From contig CAJJRX010000033.1 of the NCBI GenBank assembly GCA_905194315.1, forward strand, positions 1 through 22,252: 22,252 nucleotides of DNA, in the 5' to 3' direction. Under the pieces are notes generated by a model. It did no database searches, had not been told where the DNA came from, and saw nothing but the letters and a program-made list of their open reading frames with translations. The DNA comes from an uncultured Sutterella sp. (GTDB taxonomy: Bacteria; Pseudomonadota; Gammaproteobacteria; Burkholderiales; Burkholderiaceae_F). This document shows positions 7,212-15,026 of this stretch, piece after piece. Position numbers and translations under genes: made by a program. Each line of letters begins with the position of its first letter. The first letter of the stretch is position 1.

Positions 7212-7940
7212 ATGACAACCATCTCCCTTCTCTCAAACGTCGAACTCTCCAACTCGCTTTTTGCCCTCACCTTCTCGCGCCCTGACAACTGGTCGTATAT
7301 GGCAGGTCAATTCGCCCGTCTTGGCCTCGATCTCGGAGAAGAGGAACCGGTGTTCCGCGCCTACTCCATGTCGAGTTCGCCCGATGAGAACACCCTCTCG
7401 TTTCTGGTCAAACGCGTTGAAGGCGGGAAACTCTCTCCGCACCTGACAGCGCTCAAACCGGGAGACACGGTTCTGCTCGACGGTGAAGCTCAGGGCAACC
7501 TGCTGCCTGAACGTATTCCCGGCGGCGAATCGCTCTGGTTTTTTGCCACCGGAGCCGGACTTGCCCCCTTCCTGTCGCTGCTCAAAGAAAAAAAGAGTAT
7601 CGCCCCGTGGCCGCATATTGTGCTCGCGCTGTGTGCACGCACGCTCGCTGAGGCACAGGCTCTTGCCGCGCTTGCCCGTGAAACCGGCTGCGAACGGCTC
7701 ACCGTTGTTGCTTCCACAACCCGCGAAGACTCGCCGCTCACCGGCCGTCTGCCCGCTCTGGTGGAAAACGGGGTGATGGAAGAGAAGGCCGGCCATGCGC
7801 TTACCGCGGAAGCCGCCCGCGTGCTGCTGTGCGGCAATCCCGACTTCATCAAAGATATGCGTGCGCTGCTCAAGAGCCGCAATATGGTCTCGCCGCGCTT
7901 CGGCAAGCCCGGTCAGCTCCTTGTTGAATCGCTCTGGTAA
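7212..7940 (+). CDS. fpr: Ferredoxin--NADP+ reductase
   Basis: A 242-residue FAD enzyme that exchanges electrons between NADPH and ferredoxin or flavodoxin. The FAD-binding barrel carries the RAYSMSSSP signature (R-x-Y-S). The NADP domain carries ATGAGLAPFLSLLK and LCGNPDFIKDM, and the protein ends in an aromatic residue (VESLW), as in the bacterial Fpr class. The ATG at 7212 starts MTTISLLSNVELSNSLFALT, which fits the family; the open frame runs upstream into fdxA but that part is not protein-like. No ribosome binding site is visible. The position after fdxA and 24 bases before an RnfB-like gene suggests it feeds electrons to these iron-sulfur carriers. Confidence 0.92.
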   Translation: MTTISLLSNVELSNSLFALTFSRPDNWSYMAGQFARLGLDLGEEEPVFRAYSMSSSPDENTLSFLVKRVEGGKLSPHLTALKPGDTVLLDGEAQGNLLPERIPGGESLWFFATGAGLAPFLSLLKEKKSIAPWPHIVLALCARTLAEAQALAALARETGCERLTVVASTTREDSPLTGRLPALVENGVMEEKAGHALTAEAARVLLCGNPDFIKDMRALLKSRNMVSPRFGKPGQLLVESLW

Positions 7941-7964
7941 GCGCTCTGACGGAGTCAGTCCGAG

Positions 7965-8561
7965 ATGACCGTTCGCGACAAAGAAGCCCTCATTAAAGCC
8001 ATCGATGATGTGCTCCCGCAGACCCAGTGCCGGCAGTGCGGCACCGAGGGCTGCCTTGCCTACGCCCGTGCGATTGTCGAGGAAGGCGCTCCGATCAACC
8101 GCTGCGCCCCCGGCGGCGCTGCCGGGATTGAACGGCTTGCCGGCATTCTTGACCTGCCCGTTATTCCGCTCGATCCGGAATACGGCACAGAAATGCCTTT
8201 TGCCGTCGCCCGCATCCGTGCCGGATCCTGCATCGGCTGCTCCTGGTGCATCAAAGTCTGTCCGACCGAAGCGATTGCCGGCGCTCCCAAACATCTGCAC
8301 GGTGTGCTCGAAGAGCGCTGCACCGGCTGCGCACTCTGTCTGCCGGCCTGCCCTGTCGACTGTATTGACATGGTCGAAAACGGTAAAGAGTGGACTGCTG
8401 AAGATGCCCACCGCGCCAGGGCGTATTTCCACGCCCGCCGTGACCGGCTTGCCGAGCGCGAAGCGGCTGAACATGCCAGACTTGAGGCGCTCAGCAGTGA
8501 AAGCAGCGGGAAAAAAGCCGCGCTTTTGAGCAACATTCTGGCCCGAGCCAAGGCAAAATAG
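7965..8561 (+). CDS. Soluble RnfB/RsxB-like iron-sulfur protein
   Basis: A 198-residue ferredoxin-like protein. The first module is the RnfB-type Fe-S domain with Cys22, Cys25, Cys30 and Cys47 (QCRQCGTEGC, 16 residues, then CAPGG). Two classic 4Fe-4S motifs follow at Cys89/92/95/99 and Cys119/122/125/129. The C-terminal 55 residues are charged, rich in Ala, Glu and Arg, and probably helical. Unlike RnfB of the Rnf/Rsx membrane complex, it has no N-terminal membrane helix: the frame starts 20 residues before the first Cys. No other rnf gene is in the window. GGAG lies about ten bases upstream. nth follows after 35 bases, echoing the rsx-nth operon of E. coli. It is probably an electron carrier between Fpr/FdxA and an unknown acceptor. 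Confidence 0.9.
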   Translation: MTVRDKEALIKAIDDVLPQTQCRQCGTEGCLAYARAIVEEGAPINRCAPGGAAGIERLAGILDLPVIPLDPEYGTEMPFAVARIRAGSCIGCSWCIKVCPTEAIAGAPKHLHGVLEERCTGCALCLPACPVDCIDMVENGKEWTAEDAHRARAYFHARRDRLAEREAAEHARLEALSSESSGKKAALLSNILARAKAK

Positions 8562-8596
8562 ACCTCTGCGGGACACCGCTCCGAGGAGACAGAAAT

Positions 8597-9262
8597 ATGG
8601 TGAAAAAAGAAAACCGCGAAGAATTCATGCGCCGCCTGGCCGAACAGTTCCCCGATCCGAAAAGTGAACTGCACTACTCCACCCCCTATGAACTTCTGGT
8701 GGCCGTAGCACTTTCAGCTCAGGCCACCGACAAGGGAGTCAACATTGCGACGGCCAAACTTTTTCCGGTCGCCAACACCCCGCAGGCCATCGCTGCACTC
8801 GGCGAAGAAGGTCTCATTCCCTATATCCAGACTATCGGTCTGTACCGCAGCAAGGCCAGGCATATCGTAGCCATGGCTCATCAGCTCATTGAACGCTTTA
8901 ACGGTGAGGTGCCTGCGGATTTTGACAGCCTTGTTTCCCTGCCGGGTGTGGGACGCAAAACCGCCAATGTTGTGCTCAACGTCGCTTTTCATCAGCCACG
9001 AATCGCCGTTGATACTCATATCTTCCGCGTCTGCAACCGCACCAGATTCGCACCCGGAAAGACCCCGGATGATGTTGAGGACAAGCTCTACAAGGTCGTT
9101 CCCCGGGAATACCTCCTCAATGCGCACCACTGGATTCTGCTTCACGGACGCTATGTCTGCAAGGCACGCTCTCCGGAGTGCGAACGCTGCGTCATTGCCG
9201 AGTTCTGTTCGGCTCCGGAAAAGAAGAAGCGTCTCGAGGATCTTGTGCCTAAGACACGATAA
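8597..9262 (+). CDS. nth: Endonuclease III (DNA glycosylase/AP lyase)
   Basis: A base-excision repair enzyme that removes oxidised pyrimidines and cuts at the abasic site. At 221 residues it is slightly longer than E. coli Nth (211). The helix-hairpin-helix LPGVGRKTANVVLNVAF contains the catalytic Lys121, and VDTHIFRVCNRT holds the catalytic Asp139. The C-terminal iron-sulfur loop has the exact C-x6-C-x2-C-x5-C spacing (Cys188, 195, 198, 204). GAGGA lies about nine bases before the ATG. It is the last gene of the fdxA-fpr-rnfB-like run and is followed by a strong terminator. Confidence 0.97.
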   Translation: MVKKENREEFMRRLAEQFPDPKSELHYSTPYELLVAVALSAQATDKGVNIATAKLFPVANTPQAIAALGEEGLIPYIQTIGLYRSKARHIVAMAHQLIERFNGEVPADFDSLVSLPGVGRKTANVVLNVAFHQPRIAVDTHIFRVCNRTRFAPGKTPDDVEDKLYKVVPREYLLNAHHWILLHGRYVCKARSPECERCVIAEFCSAPEKKKRLEDLVPKTR

Positions 9263-9270
9263 GACAATCC

Positions 9271-9307
9271 TGCGGTACCTCTGATTGAGAGGCGCCGCAT
9301 TTTTTTT
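9271..9307 (+). terminator. nth terminator
   Basis: TGCGGT.CCTCT pairs with AGAGG.GCCGCA (9271-9299) around the loop GATTG, with one G-T pair and one mismatch, and is followed by eight T at 9300-9307. A textbook intrinsic terminator. Confidence 0.85.
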
Positions 9308-9603
9308 ACAGGGATTTCCTCACTTTTCACTGACTCTCCTGCAGTGCTACAGTATTAACGTATTCTCCGGTACATTTTTCACTCGAAAACATACCAGGAC
9401 GCCTGTTATCTCCATCTGCTTCCTGACCGGAAATACCCGAGCGTTCTGTGCTGATTACGACCAACCGTTGGCATCACCCGTTACCTTAACGTAGCGTGAC
9501 CCCAGGGCTAGCCAAATCAATCCGCATCGGACGGCTGCTTTTTTTCCTCCCGCACTGAGAGGACCGAAAAAAGCAAATTATCACTACTTGAGGAGACATA
9601 CAT
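9308..9603 (+). promoter_or_regulatory. Long leader of the flavoprotein gene
   Basis: No credible gene is present in this stretch of about 300 bases. A promoter candidate is an extended -10 (TGC-TACAGT, 9345-9353) with a poor -35 (TTTCAC, 9325-9330), which would give a leader of about 240 bases. The leader contains several dyads: CGTTA-CCT-TAACG (9479-9491), GGCTAGCC (9505-9512) and TCCG-CAT-CGGA (9521-9531). A long hairpin at 9537-9574 lies just before the ribosome binding site GAGGAG (9590-9595). Confidence 0.4.
9537..9574 (+). repeat. Hairpin before the flavoprotein ribosome binding site
   Basis: GCTTTTTT (9537-9544) pairs with AAAAAAGC (9567-9574), and TCCTC (9545-9549) pairs with GAGGA (9559-9563), with a three-base bulge and a nine-base loop. 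The T run on the 5' arm could alternatively act as the U-tract of a terminator formed by the bases just upstream. Confidence 0.5.
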
Positions 9604-11412
9604 ATGGATTTCCGTCTTGCCGTTTTACCCGGCCTTCTGGCGCTGGGATTCGGTGTTGCCAGCCCGGCATTTTCCGCACAACAGGCCCAACAGGCTCCCA
9701 CCACCTTTAAACCCGGAACATACTCCGCCACTGTTAACGGCCACAATGCTCCGATTACCGTAACGGTCACAGTGTCCGAGCACCGTATCGAGTCAATTGA
9801 TGCCTCTCGGAATCTCGAAACAATCGGCGTTGGCAAAGTCGGCCTGCAAAAGCTTACTGACAAAATTCTTCACTACCAGTCACTTGGTGTAGACGCAGTC
9901 ACCGGAGCCACAATCTCGAGTTCAGCGCTCTACTCTGCTCTGAAGACAGCGCTGAAAGATGCAGCTGCCGATATGGGGGCTCTCACTAAAAAAGTTGAAA
10001 AGCATCCCGCTCCTAAATCTCCGCTGCAGGCGGATGTTGTGGTTGTCGGCGGTGGCGGTGCCGGACTTGCGTCCGCGATTGCGGCCTATCAGGCCGGCGC
10101 CAAAAAAGTGATTGTGCTTGAGAAGCTGGGCTTTGTCGGCGGATCCACCAATGTGAGCGAAGGCGCCCTTAATGCACCTGATCCTGAACGTCAGGGAAAA
10201 CAAGGCATTGAGGACAGTGTAGAGAAATTCCGCACCCAGACTCTCAAAGGCGGCCATGACAAAGGCAACCCGGTTCTGGTTGACTACCTTGCCTCGAATG
10301 CAATGGATCAGGTTAAGTGGCTTGAAAGCATGGGAGTTAAATTCAAAGATGAAATCGGTACCGCCACCGGTGCGCTGTGGCAGCGCAGCCACTATCCCGC
10401 CACACCGTCCGGCAATACCTATATCCGAACGTTTGAGCAGGTCATCCGGGACACGAACGGCGCCATTGAGGTCATGACAGACACACCGGTATCTGAACTG
10501 ATCAAGGCGAATAACCGGATCACCGGTGTCAAAGCCCGTAACTTCGGCCATGACGTGGTCATCAACGGCAAAGCCGTCATTATCGCCACTGGCGGTTTCG
10601 GTGCCAATGTGAAACTTCGTCAGGAGGTTAACACCGGTGTCTGGAAACATGTCAGTCTGGGCAATAACATCGGCTGTACAAATCTCTTCAAAGCGGCACA
10701 GGGCGACGGGCTCAACATGGCGAAAAAAGCCGGTGCCGAGCTCATCGGACTCGATGACATTCAGATTCACCCATGCGGCACTCCGGGAACCGGTCTGATG
10801 GAAAACATCCGTACCTCCGGTCGTAACCGCATTTTCGTGAATCTCGACGGTGACCGGTTCGTCAATGAGGGTGCGGCCCGTGACGTTCTTGCCAACGCCA
10901 TCTTCAAACAGCCTCAGGGCACCTACTGGATCGTTGTCAACAAACTCCGCTATCCGTCCCGCGACTTTGTTGACGCCAACGGTGCCACCATTCGCGACAT
11001 GGTCGCACTCGGCAGCGTTATCGAAGCAGACACCCTTGAGGAGCTTGCACAGAAAACAGGCATGAAGGCCGACAAACTCAAGGCCTCACTGGACACCTAC
11101 AACGCAGTTGTAGGCGGCAAGGTTCAGGATCCGCTCGGTTTTGTGGCTAACAATAAAGCCGACAAGCAGATGACTGAAGGTCCATGGTATGCCTGCAAAA
11201 AAGTGCCTACCGTTCACCACACAATGGGCGGTATCCGCATCAATGATAAGGCTCAGGTCCTTGATGCCAAAGGTAACGTCATTCCCGGATTGTATGCGGC
11301 AGGTGAAGTCACCGGCGGCATTCACGGCTCCAACCGTCTCGGCGGCAATGCTATTGCCGACGTCATGGTCTTTGGTCATACAGCCGGAACGAATGCGGTC
11401 AAACTCCACTAA
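9604..11412 (+). CDS. Secreted flavoprotein reductase (fumarate/urocanate reductase-like)
   Basis: A 602-residue protein that probably reduces an unsaturated carboxylic acid in the periplasm as a respiratory electron acceptor. It has a Sec signal peptide (hydrophobic 5-19, likely cut after AFSA near residue 25) and an FMN-binding domain (about 35-125) whose DAVTGATISS motif marks Thr103 as the site of covalent FMN attachment by ApbE-type enzymes. The FAD domain starts at DVVVVGGGGAGLASA (144-158). Active-site residues of the flavocytochrome c family are present: His389, Arg426 (ARDVL), His538/539 (VHHTMGG) and Arg578 (GSNRLGGNA). There is no CXXCH haem motif, so electrons must come from a separate donor. 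The segment GTPGTGLMENIRTSG differs from Shewanella fumarate reductase where substrate is bound, so the substrate is open. GAGGAG lies eight bases before the ATG. Confidence 0.92.
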   Translation: MDFRLAVLPGLLALGFGVASPAFSAQQAQQAPTTFKPGTYSATVNGHNAPITVTVTVSEHRIESIDASRNLETIGVGKVGLQKLTDKILHYQSLGVDAVTGATISSSALYSALKTALKDAAADMGALTKKVEKHPAPKSPLQADVVVVGGGGAGLASAIAAYQAGAKKVIVLEKLGFVGGSTNVSEGALNAPDPERQGKQGIEDSVEKFRTQTLKGGHDKGNPVLVDYLASNAMDQVKWLESMGVKFKDEIGTATGALWQRSHYPATPSGNTYIRTFEQVIRDTNGAIEVMTDTPVSELIKANNRITGVKARNFGHDVVINGKAVIIATGGFGANVKLRQEVNTGVWKHVSLGNNIGCTNLFKAAQGDGLNMAKKAGAELIGLDDIQIHPCGTPGTGLMENIRTSGRNRIFVNLDGDRFVNEGAARDVLANAIFKQPQGTYWIVVNKLRYPSRDFVDANGATIRDMVALGSVIEADTLEELAQKTGMKADKLKASLDTYNAVVGGKVQDPLGFVANNKADKQMTEGPWYACKKVPTVHHTMGGIRINDKAQVLDAKGNVIPGLYAAGEVTGGIHGSNRLGGNAIADVMVFGHTAGTNAVKLH

Positions 11413-11431
11413 CCAGTAATAATGCAACCTG

Positions 11432-11462
11432 AGAGCCTCCGGAAATCCGGAGGCTCTTTTTT
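11432..11462 (+). terminator. Flavoprotein gene terminator
   Basis: A perfect stem of about eleven pairs (GAGCCTCCGG with CCGGAGGCTC) around the loop AAAT, followed by T at 11457-11462. A strong intrinsic terminator 20 bases after the stop codon. Confidence 0.92.
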
Positions 11463-11607
11463 GCAAAAATCGAGTTTTTTCGAAAATGTAAGCCAAATAC
11501 CTAGTGTGTTGTGCCTACAAAGATTGAGGCAGTGACCAATTTCCTCAAATTCTTTCTCCATAAGCCTTTTTCAAACTTTTGACCCCATACAATTGATTAA
11601 ACGGTAT

Positions 11608-11662
11608 CGCACAGTTTTTGTGCGTTGTACCCCTTCTTAGTGCAAAACAAGGAGGGGTTTTT
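11608..11662 (+). promoter_or_regulatory. Tandem hairpins, possible attenuator before the aminotransferase
   Basis: Hairpin 1: CGCAC (11608-11612) pairs with GTGCG (11620-11624). Hairpin 2: ACCCCTTCTT (11629-11638) pairs with AAGGAGGGGT (11649-11658), ten pairs with one G-U, loop of ten, then T at 11658-11662. Hairpin 2 has the form of an intrinsic terminator but lies about 30 bases before the ATG of the gene it precedes. A possible -10 (TACAAT, 11588-11593) would start the transcript just before hairpin 1. Otherwise 11463-11600 shows nothing recognisable. Confidence 0.5.
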
Positions 11663-11693
11663 CATCCTGTCACCCAAAATAGGACTTAAGCTT

Positions 11694-12920
11694 ATGAAAG
11701 ACGATTCTACCTGCCGAGAATGCGTGACACCGACCTACAGTGAGATCGGTAAACCCAAAGGGACCTCTGTGATTGCTCAGATTCTGGCCCTGGCCAATCG
11801 TCCTGAAGTGATTAGTTTCGCCGGTGGTCTTCCCTCTCCGGAAGGCTTCCCGGTCAAGGCTATTCAGGAAGCTGCAGATCTGACCCTTGAAAACGATGCC
11901 CTGACGGCATTGCAGTATTCCGGTGTTGCAGGTATGGCAAGTCTTCGTAATGCTATTGCCACTTACGAAACCCGTGCCGGTGTTCCCACCACAGCCGACG
12001 AAGTGATGATCGTGAGCGGCTCCCAGCAAGCTCTTGACCTGGTTGCCCGTGCGTTCATCGATCCGGGTGCCAAGATCATGGTTGAACGCCCCACTTATCT
12101 GGGTGCTCTGTTCGCCTTCCAGCTGTGCAATCCGACTTTCATCGATATGGAATCCGACAGCGAAGGGCTCGATCCGAGCCGGATCGGCGAAGAAGCCCGT
12201 GGCGCCCGTTTTGCCTACGTGATGCCTACCTTCCAGAATCCGTCCGGTCTGACAATCAATGAAGAACGCCGCAAGGCGCTGGCTGAAAAAGCCCGTGAAT
12301 ATGATTTCTGGATTCTTGAAGACAATCCCTACGGCGAGCTCTACTACGGTGAACAGCCCCCGGTCTCCCTGCGCGCCTATGCGCCGGAGCGCACCCTGCG
12401 TCTGGGCACCATGAGCAAGGTTCTCGCTCCTGGTCTGCGTCTGGGCTACATCTGCGGTCCCAAACATGTTCTGCAGGCTCTGCAGCAGGTCAAGACGAGC
12501 ATGGACCTTCACACGAGCACCTACACGCAGATGCTTACCGCACGCGTTATCAATGCCGGTCTGCTCGAAACGCACCTGCCGCGCGTGCGCAAGCTCTATG
12601 CTGAAAAGGCTCAGGTCATGCTGGAAAGCCTGGAAAAGCACATGCCCAAACATCCGGGCGTGAGCTGGACCAAACCTACCGGCGGCATGTTCATCTGGCT
12701 CAATCTGCCCGAAGGTCTCGACTCCACCGATCTGATGAAGCGTGTGCTTGACTCTGAGGTGCCGGTTGGCTTTGTGCCCGGCGCTGCCTTCTATAGCAAG
12801 AATCCCGAGGTCAACCACTGCCGTCTGTCGTTTGTGACGGTGCCGGCCTCCAAGATCCGCGCCGGCGTCGAATCGCTGGCCAAGGCACTCAAGGCCATCA
12901 TTGAAGAACGCGGTCTCTGA
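11694..12920 (+). CDS. PLP-dependent class I/II aminotransferase
   Basis: A 408-residue fold-type I aminotransferase of the COG1167 type (relatives include 2-aminoadipate and valine-pyruvate transaminases and the catalytic part of MocR regulators). Conserved parts in order: VISFAGGLPSPEGFP (39-53), the cofactor phosphate turn VSGSQQALDL, PTFQNPSGLT with Asn182, ILEDNPYGELYY with Asp210 and Tyr213, the Schiff-base lysine Lys242 in GTMSKVLAPGLRLGY, and the carboxylate-binding Arg in CRLSFVTVP. No helix-turn-helix domain precedes it, so it is an enzyme rather than a MocR regulator. The ATG at 11694 (AGGA about nine bases upstream) is chosen over an upstream TTG that falls in the leader hairpins. 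The amino donor cannot be read from the sequence. Confidence 0.93.
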   Translation: MKDDSTCRECVTPTYSEIGKPKGTSVIAQILALANRPEVISFAGGLPSPEGFPVKAIQEAADLTLENDALTALQYSGVAGMASLRNAIATYETRAGVPTTADEVMIVSGSQQALDLVARAFIDPGAKIMVERPTYLGALFAFQLCNPTFIDMESDSEGLDPSRIGEEARGARFAYVMPTFQNPSGLTINEERRKALAEKAREYDFWILEDNPYGELYYGEQPPVSLRAYAPERTLRLGTMSKVLAPGLRLGYICGPKHVLQALQQVKTSMDLHTSTYTQMLTARVINAGLLETHLPRVRKLYAEKAQVMLESLEKHMPKHPGVSWTKPTGGMFIWLNLPEGLDSTDLMKRVLDSEVPVGFVPGAAFYSKNPEVNHCRLSFVTVPASKIRAGVESLAKALKAIIEERGL

Positions 12921-12942
12921 TCAGACCGGATCTGATAAACAT

Positions 12943-12979
12943 ATCCGCTTTCCTGCACAGCCGGGAAAGCGGATTTTTT
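12943..12979 (+). terminator. Aminotransferase gene terminator
   Basis: ATCCGCTTTCC (12943-12953) pairs perfectly with GGAAAGCGGAT (12964-12974) around a ten-base loop, followed by T through 12979. Confidence 0.92.
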
Positions 12980-13026
12980 GTTTCCGGCTTTTCTCCGGCC
13001 AGCGACCGGGAAACCGGACAGAATAA

Positions 13027-13062
13027 CGGGCGGCCGGCACTCTGCCGGTCGCCCGCATTTTT
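13027..13062. terminator. GC-rich hairpin between convergent genes
   Basis: CGGGCGGCCGGCA pairs with TGCCGGTCGCCCG (13027-13055) with one G-T pair and a three-base loop. On the plus strand it is followed by CATTTTTC; on the minus strand by the weaker TTATT. It lies 18 bases after the kinase stop on the minus strand and probably ends that transcript, as well as any read-through from the aminotransferase. Confidence 0.65.
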
Positions 13063-13072
13063 CAACCCTGCA

Positions 13073-14968
13073 TCAGTGGCGGGCCTCCCTGTCAAGGAAC
13101 AGGCTCACCAGCGTGCCGCCCTCAGCGCTGGCACGCTCCACATTAAGCGTGGCATTGATGCGCTTGGCGCGTTCCGCCATAATCGAGAGCCCCACATGCT
13201 GTCCCTTTCGCTTTTCAACGATGTCCGGATCAAGTCCCACACCGTCGTCAAGGATACTCACACGCAGATCCTCAGCGTTATCGATGGTGATCAGCACACT
13301 GGAGGCGTGAGCGTGTTTACGCACATTTGAGAGCGCCTCCTGGATGATGAAGATCACCTGCAGTTTCTGGCGCGGCGTCAGCCCGATACCCTTATCGGTC
13401 ACACGCAGTTTGGCCTTCACATGGGCCTGCCCTTCAAAGCGTTTGATCACTGTCTGAACACCCTCGATGAAGTCCTCCTTGTGCAGACGTTCACGGAAGT
13501 TGAGCAGCAGCTCGCGCACGTCCTCGTAGCACTCCTGAACTCCTTTACGGATTGAGGAGAGACTTTCGTCGCGAAGCGGCACATCGTTGCGGGCGATCGC
13601 ATCAGTGAGGAACTGCACCTGCAGATTCAGATACGATAGCGCCTGTGCGATCGAGTCATGAAGCCCCTGCGCAAGGAGCTGACGCTCCTGAATCACGGCA
13701 AACTGACTGTCGCGCTCATTCAGGCGGGCATTCTCAAGGGCGGCACCGAAGTGCGAGGCAAAGTTCTTGAGCAGGCGCACAAGCTGTGTGGTCAGACGCG
13801 GGCCGGACTTGAAAAAGAGCGAGTACACGCCCATATCCCCCGTGGTCGAGCGGATCTGGAAGCAGTAGACAAAGTTAAACCCTTCGTCCTGGAGTGCTTT
13901 CGAGAGCGGGTATTCCGCCTCCGTGAGATGCAGGCACACAGGATAGGTTTTCTCCATGATGTTACGCACCAGTTCGTCGTCTTTTTTCAGACGCGAGAGC
14001 AGATAAATCGTATCCCCCGTGATGCCGTCCGCTGCCTCGAGCTGCATCAGACCGGAGGATTCATCAATCACATGCACGGTACAGGCATCCGCATCGGAGT
14101 GGCGGATAATGCGCGAGACAAACCCTTCGATGATTTCCTCCTGACTGCGCTGCTGGGCAAAAAAGGCGGTCATCTCGTAGAGCTGGGCGAGATAGCTGTT
14201 TTTCTCCTGCACGGACGCGGTCTTCTCGGCCACTTTCTGCTCGAGATTATCGTAGGAGTCCTTCAGACGGTCTGCCATCAGGTTGAACCCCTGAGCAATC
14301 TGACCGATTTCGTCCTCACCGCAATCCTCGACCTGCGCATTCAGATCTCCGGAGCTGAGACGGTGAATCGCGTTGCCGAGCTTGTCCACCGGCCGGATCA
14401 CCCAGCGCAGAAGCAGATACATGATCACAAAGAGCGAACAGATCGCCATGATAATCAGTGAGATCTGCAGATACCGGAGCTGCCAGATGTAGTAGTCGCG
14501 GTTTTTCTCAATCATGACGGAAAACGCGGAGAGCTTGTTGACATACGGGTCAAGCGTCTCGAGCGGAACCATCATGCGTGCCTCACGCTGTGTGCGCAGC
14601 ATCGGCAGGAGTTTGTCATACCAGGCGATCGAAATTGCTTCAAACTCCGACTGAATCTTTTCGCCGGGCGGGAGCATCAGCGGCTGCCACGGATCGCCCG
14701 TTCTCAGGCGTTCATACAGCTCGTTGAGTCTGCGCACCTCGTTGTCAAACGTCTCCACGGTGTACATCGGATTCGTGAAGGTGGCCACACGGAATGTGTG
14801 ATAGCGCATGTTATAGATTGTCTTTGTCGCAGCGCTCGAGGCTTCAAGCTGCCAGTTGAGCAGCATGGTGTAGCCCACAAGGACCGAAATAAAGCTCACC
14901 CAGAGAAAAGTGAGAAGCAAGAGTCGAGCGGATAGGCTCTTTAAAAAACGAAAAACCGTCTCTTTCAT
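13073..14968 (-). CDS. NarX-type sensor histidine kinase (orphan)
   Basis: A 631-residue membrane-bound sensor kinase of the NarX/NarQ type. Transmembrane helix 1 is about 14-37 and helix 2 about 167-190, with a periplasmic helical (PilJ-like) sensor domain between. Residues 50-62, with Arg55 in IYNMRYHTFRVAT, align with the NarX nitrate-binding P-box but with altered flanks. A HAMP domain (about 190-245), a coiled-coil linker, a GAF-like central domain (about 275-415), a HisKA_3 box with His437 (QGLHDSIAQALSYL), and an ATPase domain with the N box (EALSNVRKHAHASSV) and G boxes (DDGVGLDPD, HVGLSIM) follow. No NarL-type regulator lies beside it; the upstream gene on the strand is parC. The ATG lacks an obvious ribosome binding site. 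Nitrate or nitrite is the family's usual signal, unproven here. Confidence 0.9.
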   Translation of the reverse strand: MKETVFRFLKSLSARLLLLTFLWVSFISVLVGYTMLLNWQLEASSAATKTIYNMRYHTFRVATFTNPMYTVETFDNEVRRLNELYERLRTGDPWQPLMLPPGEKIQSEFEAISIAWYDKLLPMLRTQREARMMVPLETLDPYVNKLSAFSVMIEKNRDYYIWQLRYLQISLIIMAICSLFVIMYLLLRWVIRPVDKLGNAIHRLSSGDLNAQVEDCGEDEIGQIAQGFNLMADRLKDSYDNLEQKVAEKTASVQEKNSYLAQLYEMTAFFAQQRSQEEIIEGFVSRIIRHSDADACTVHVIDESSGLMQLEAADGITGDTIYLLSRLKKDDELVRNIMEKTYPVCLHLTEAEYPLSKALQDEGFNFVYCFQIRSTTGDMGVYSLFFKSGPRLTTQLVRLLKNFASHFGAALENARLNERDSQFAVIQERQLLAQGLHDSIAQALSYLNLQVQFLTDAIARNDVPLRDESLSSIRKGVQECYEDVRELLLNFRERLHKEDFIEGVQTVIKRFEGQAHVKAKLRVTDKGIGLTPRQKLQVIFIIQEALSNVRKHAHASSVLITIDNAEDLRVSILDDGVGLDPDIVEKRKGQHVGLSIMAERAKRINATLNVERASAEGGTLVSLFLDREARH

Positions 14969-15026
14969 AATGGTGTAATCGGCAAATCGGAGGTTCGGGA
15001 GAGACCGGCCGCCTCTCCCCGCTCAG

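Noticed and set aside
7233..8576. Minus-strand open frame of 447 codons opposite fpr and the RnfB-like gene
   Set aside because: It covers two recognisable iron-sulfur/flavin genes in antisense and has no protein-like motifs.
9285..9494. 69-codon ORF after nth
   Set aside because: It starts inside the nth terminator, has no ribosome binding site and a Phe/Thr/Cys-rich chance-like composition.
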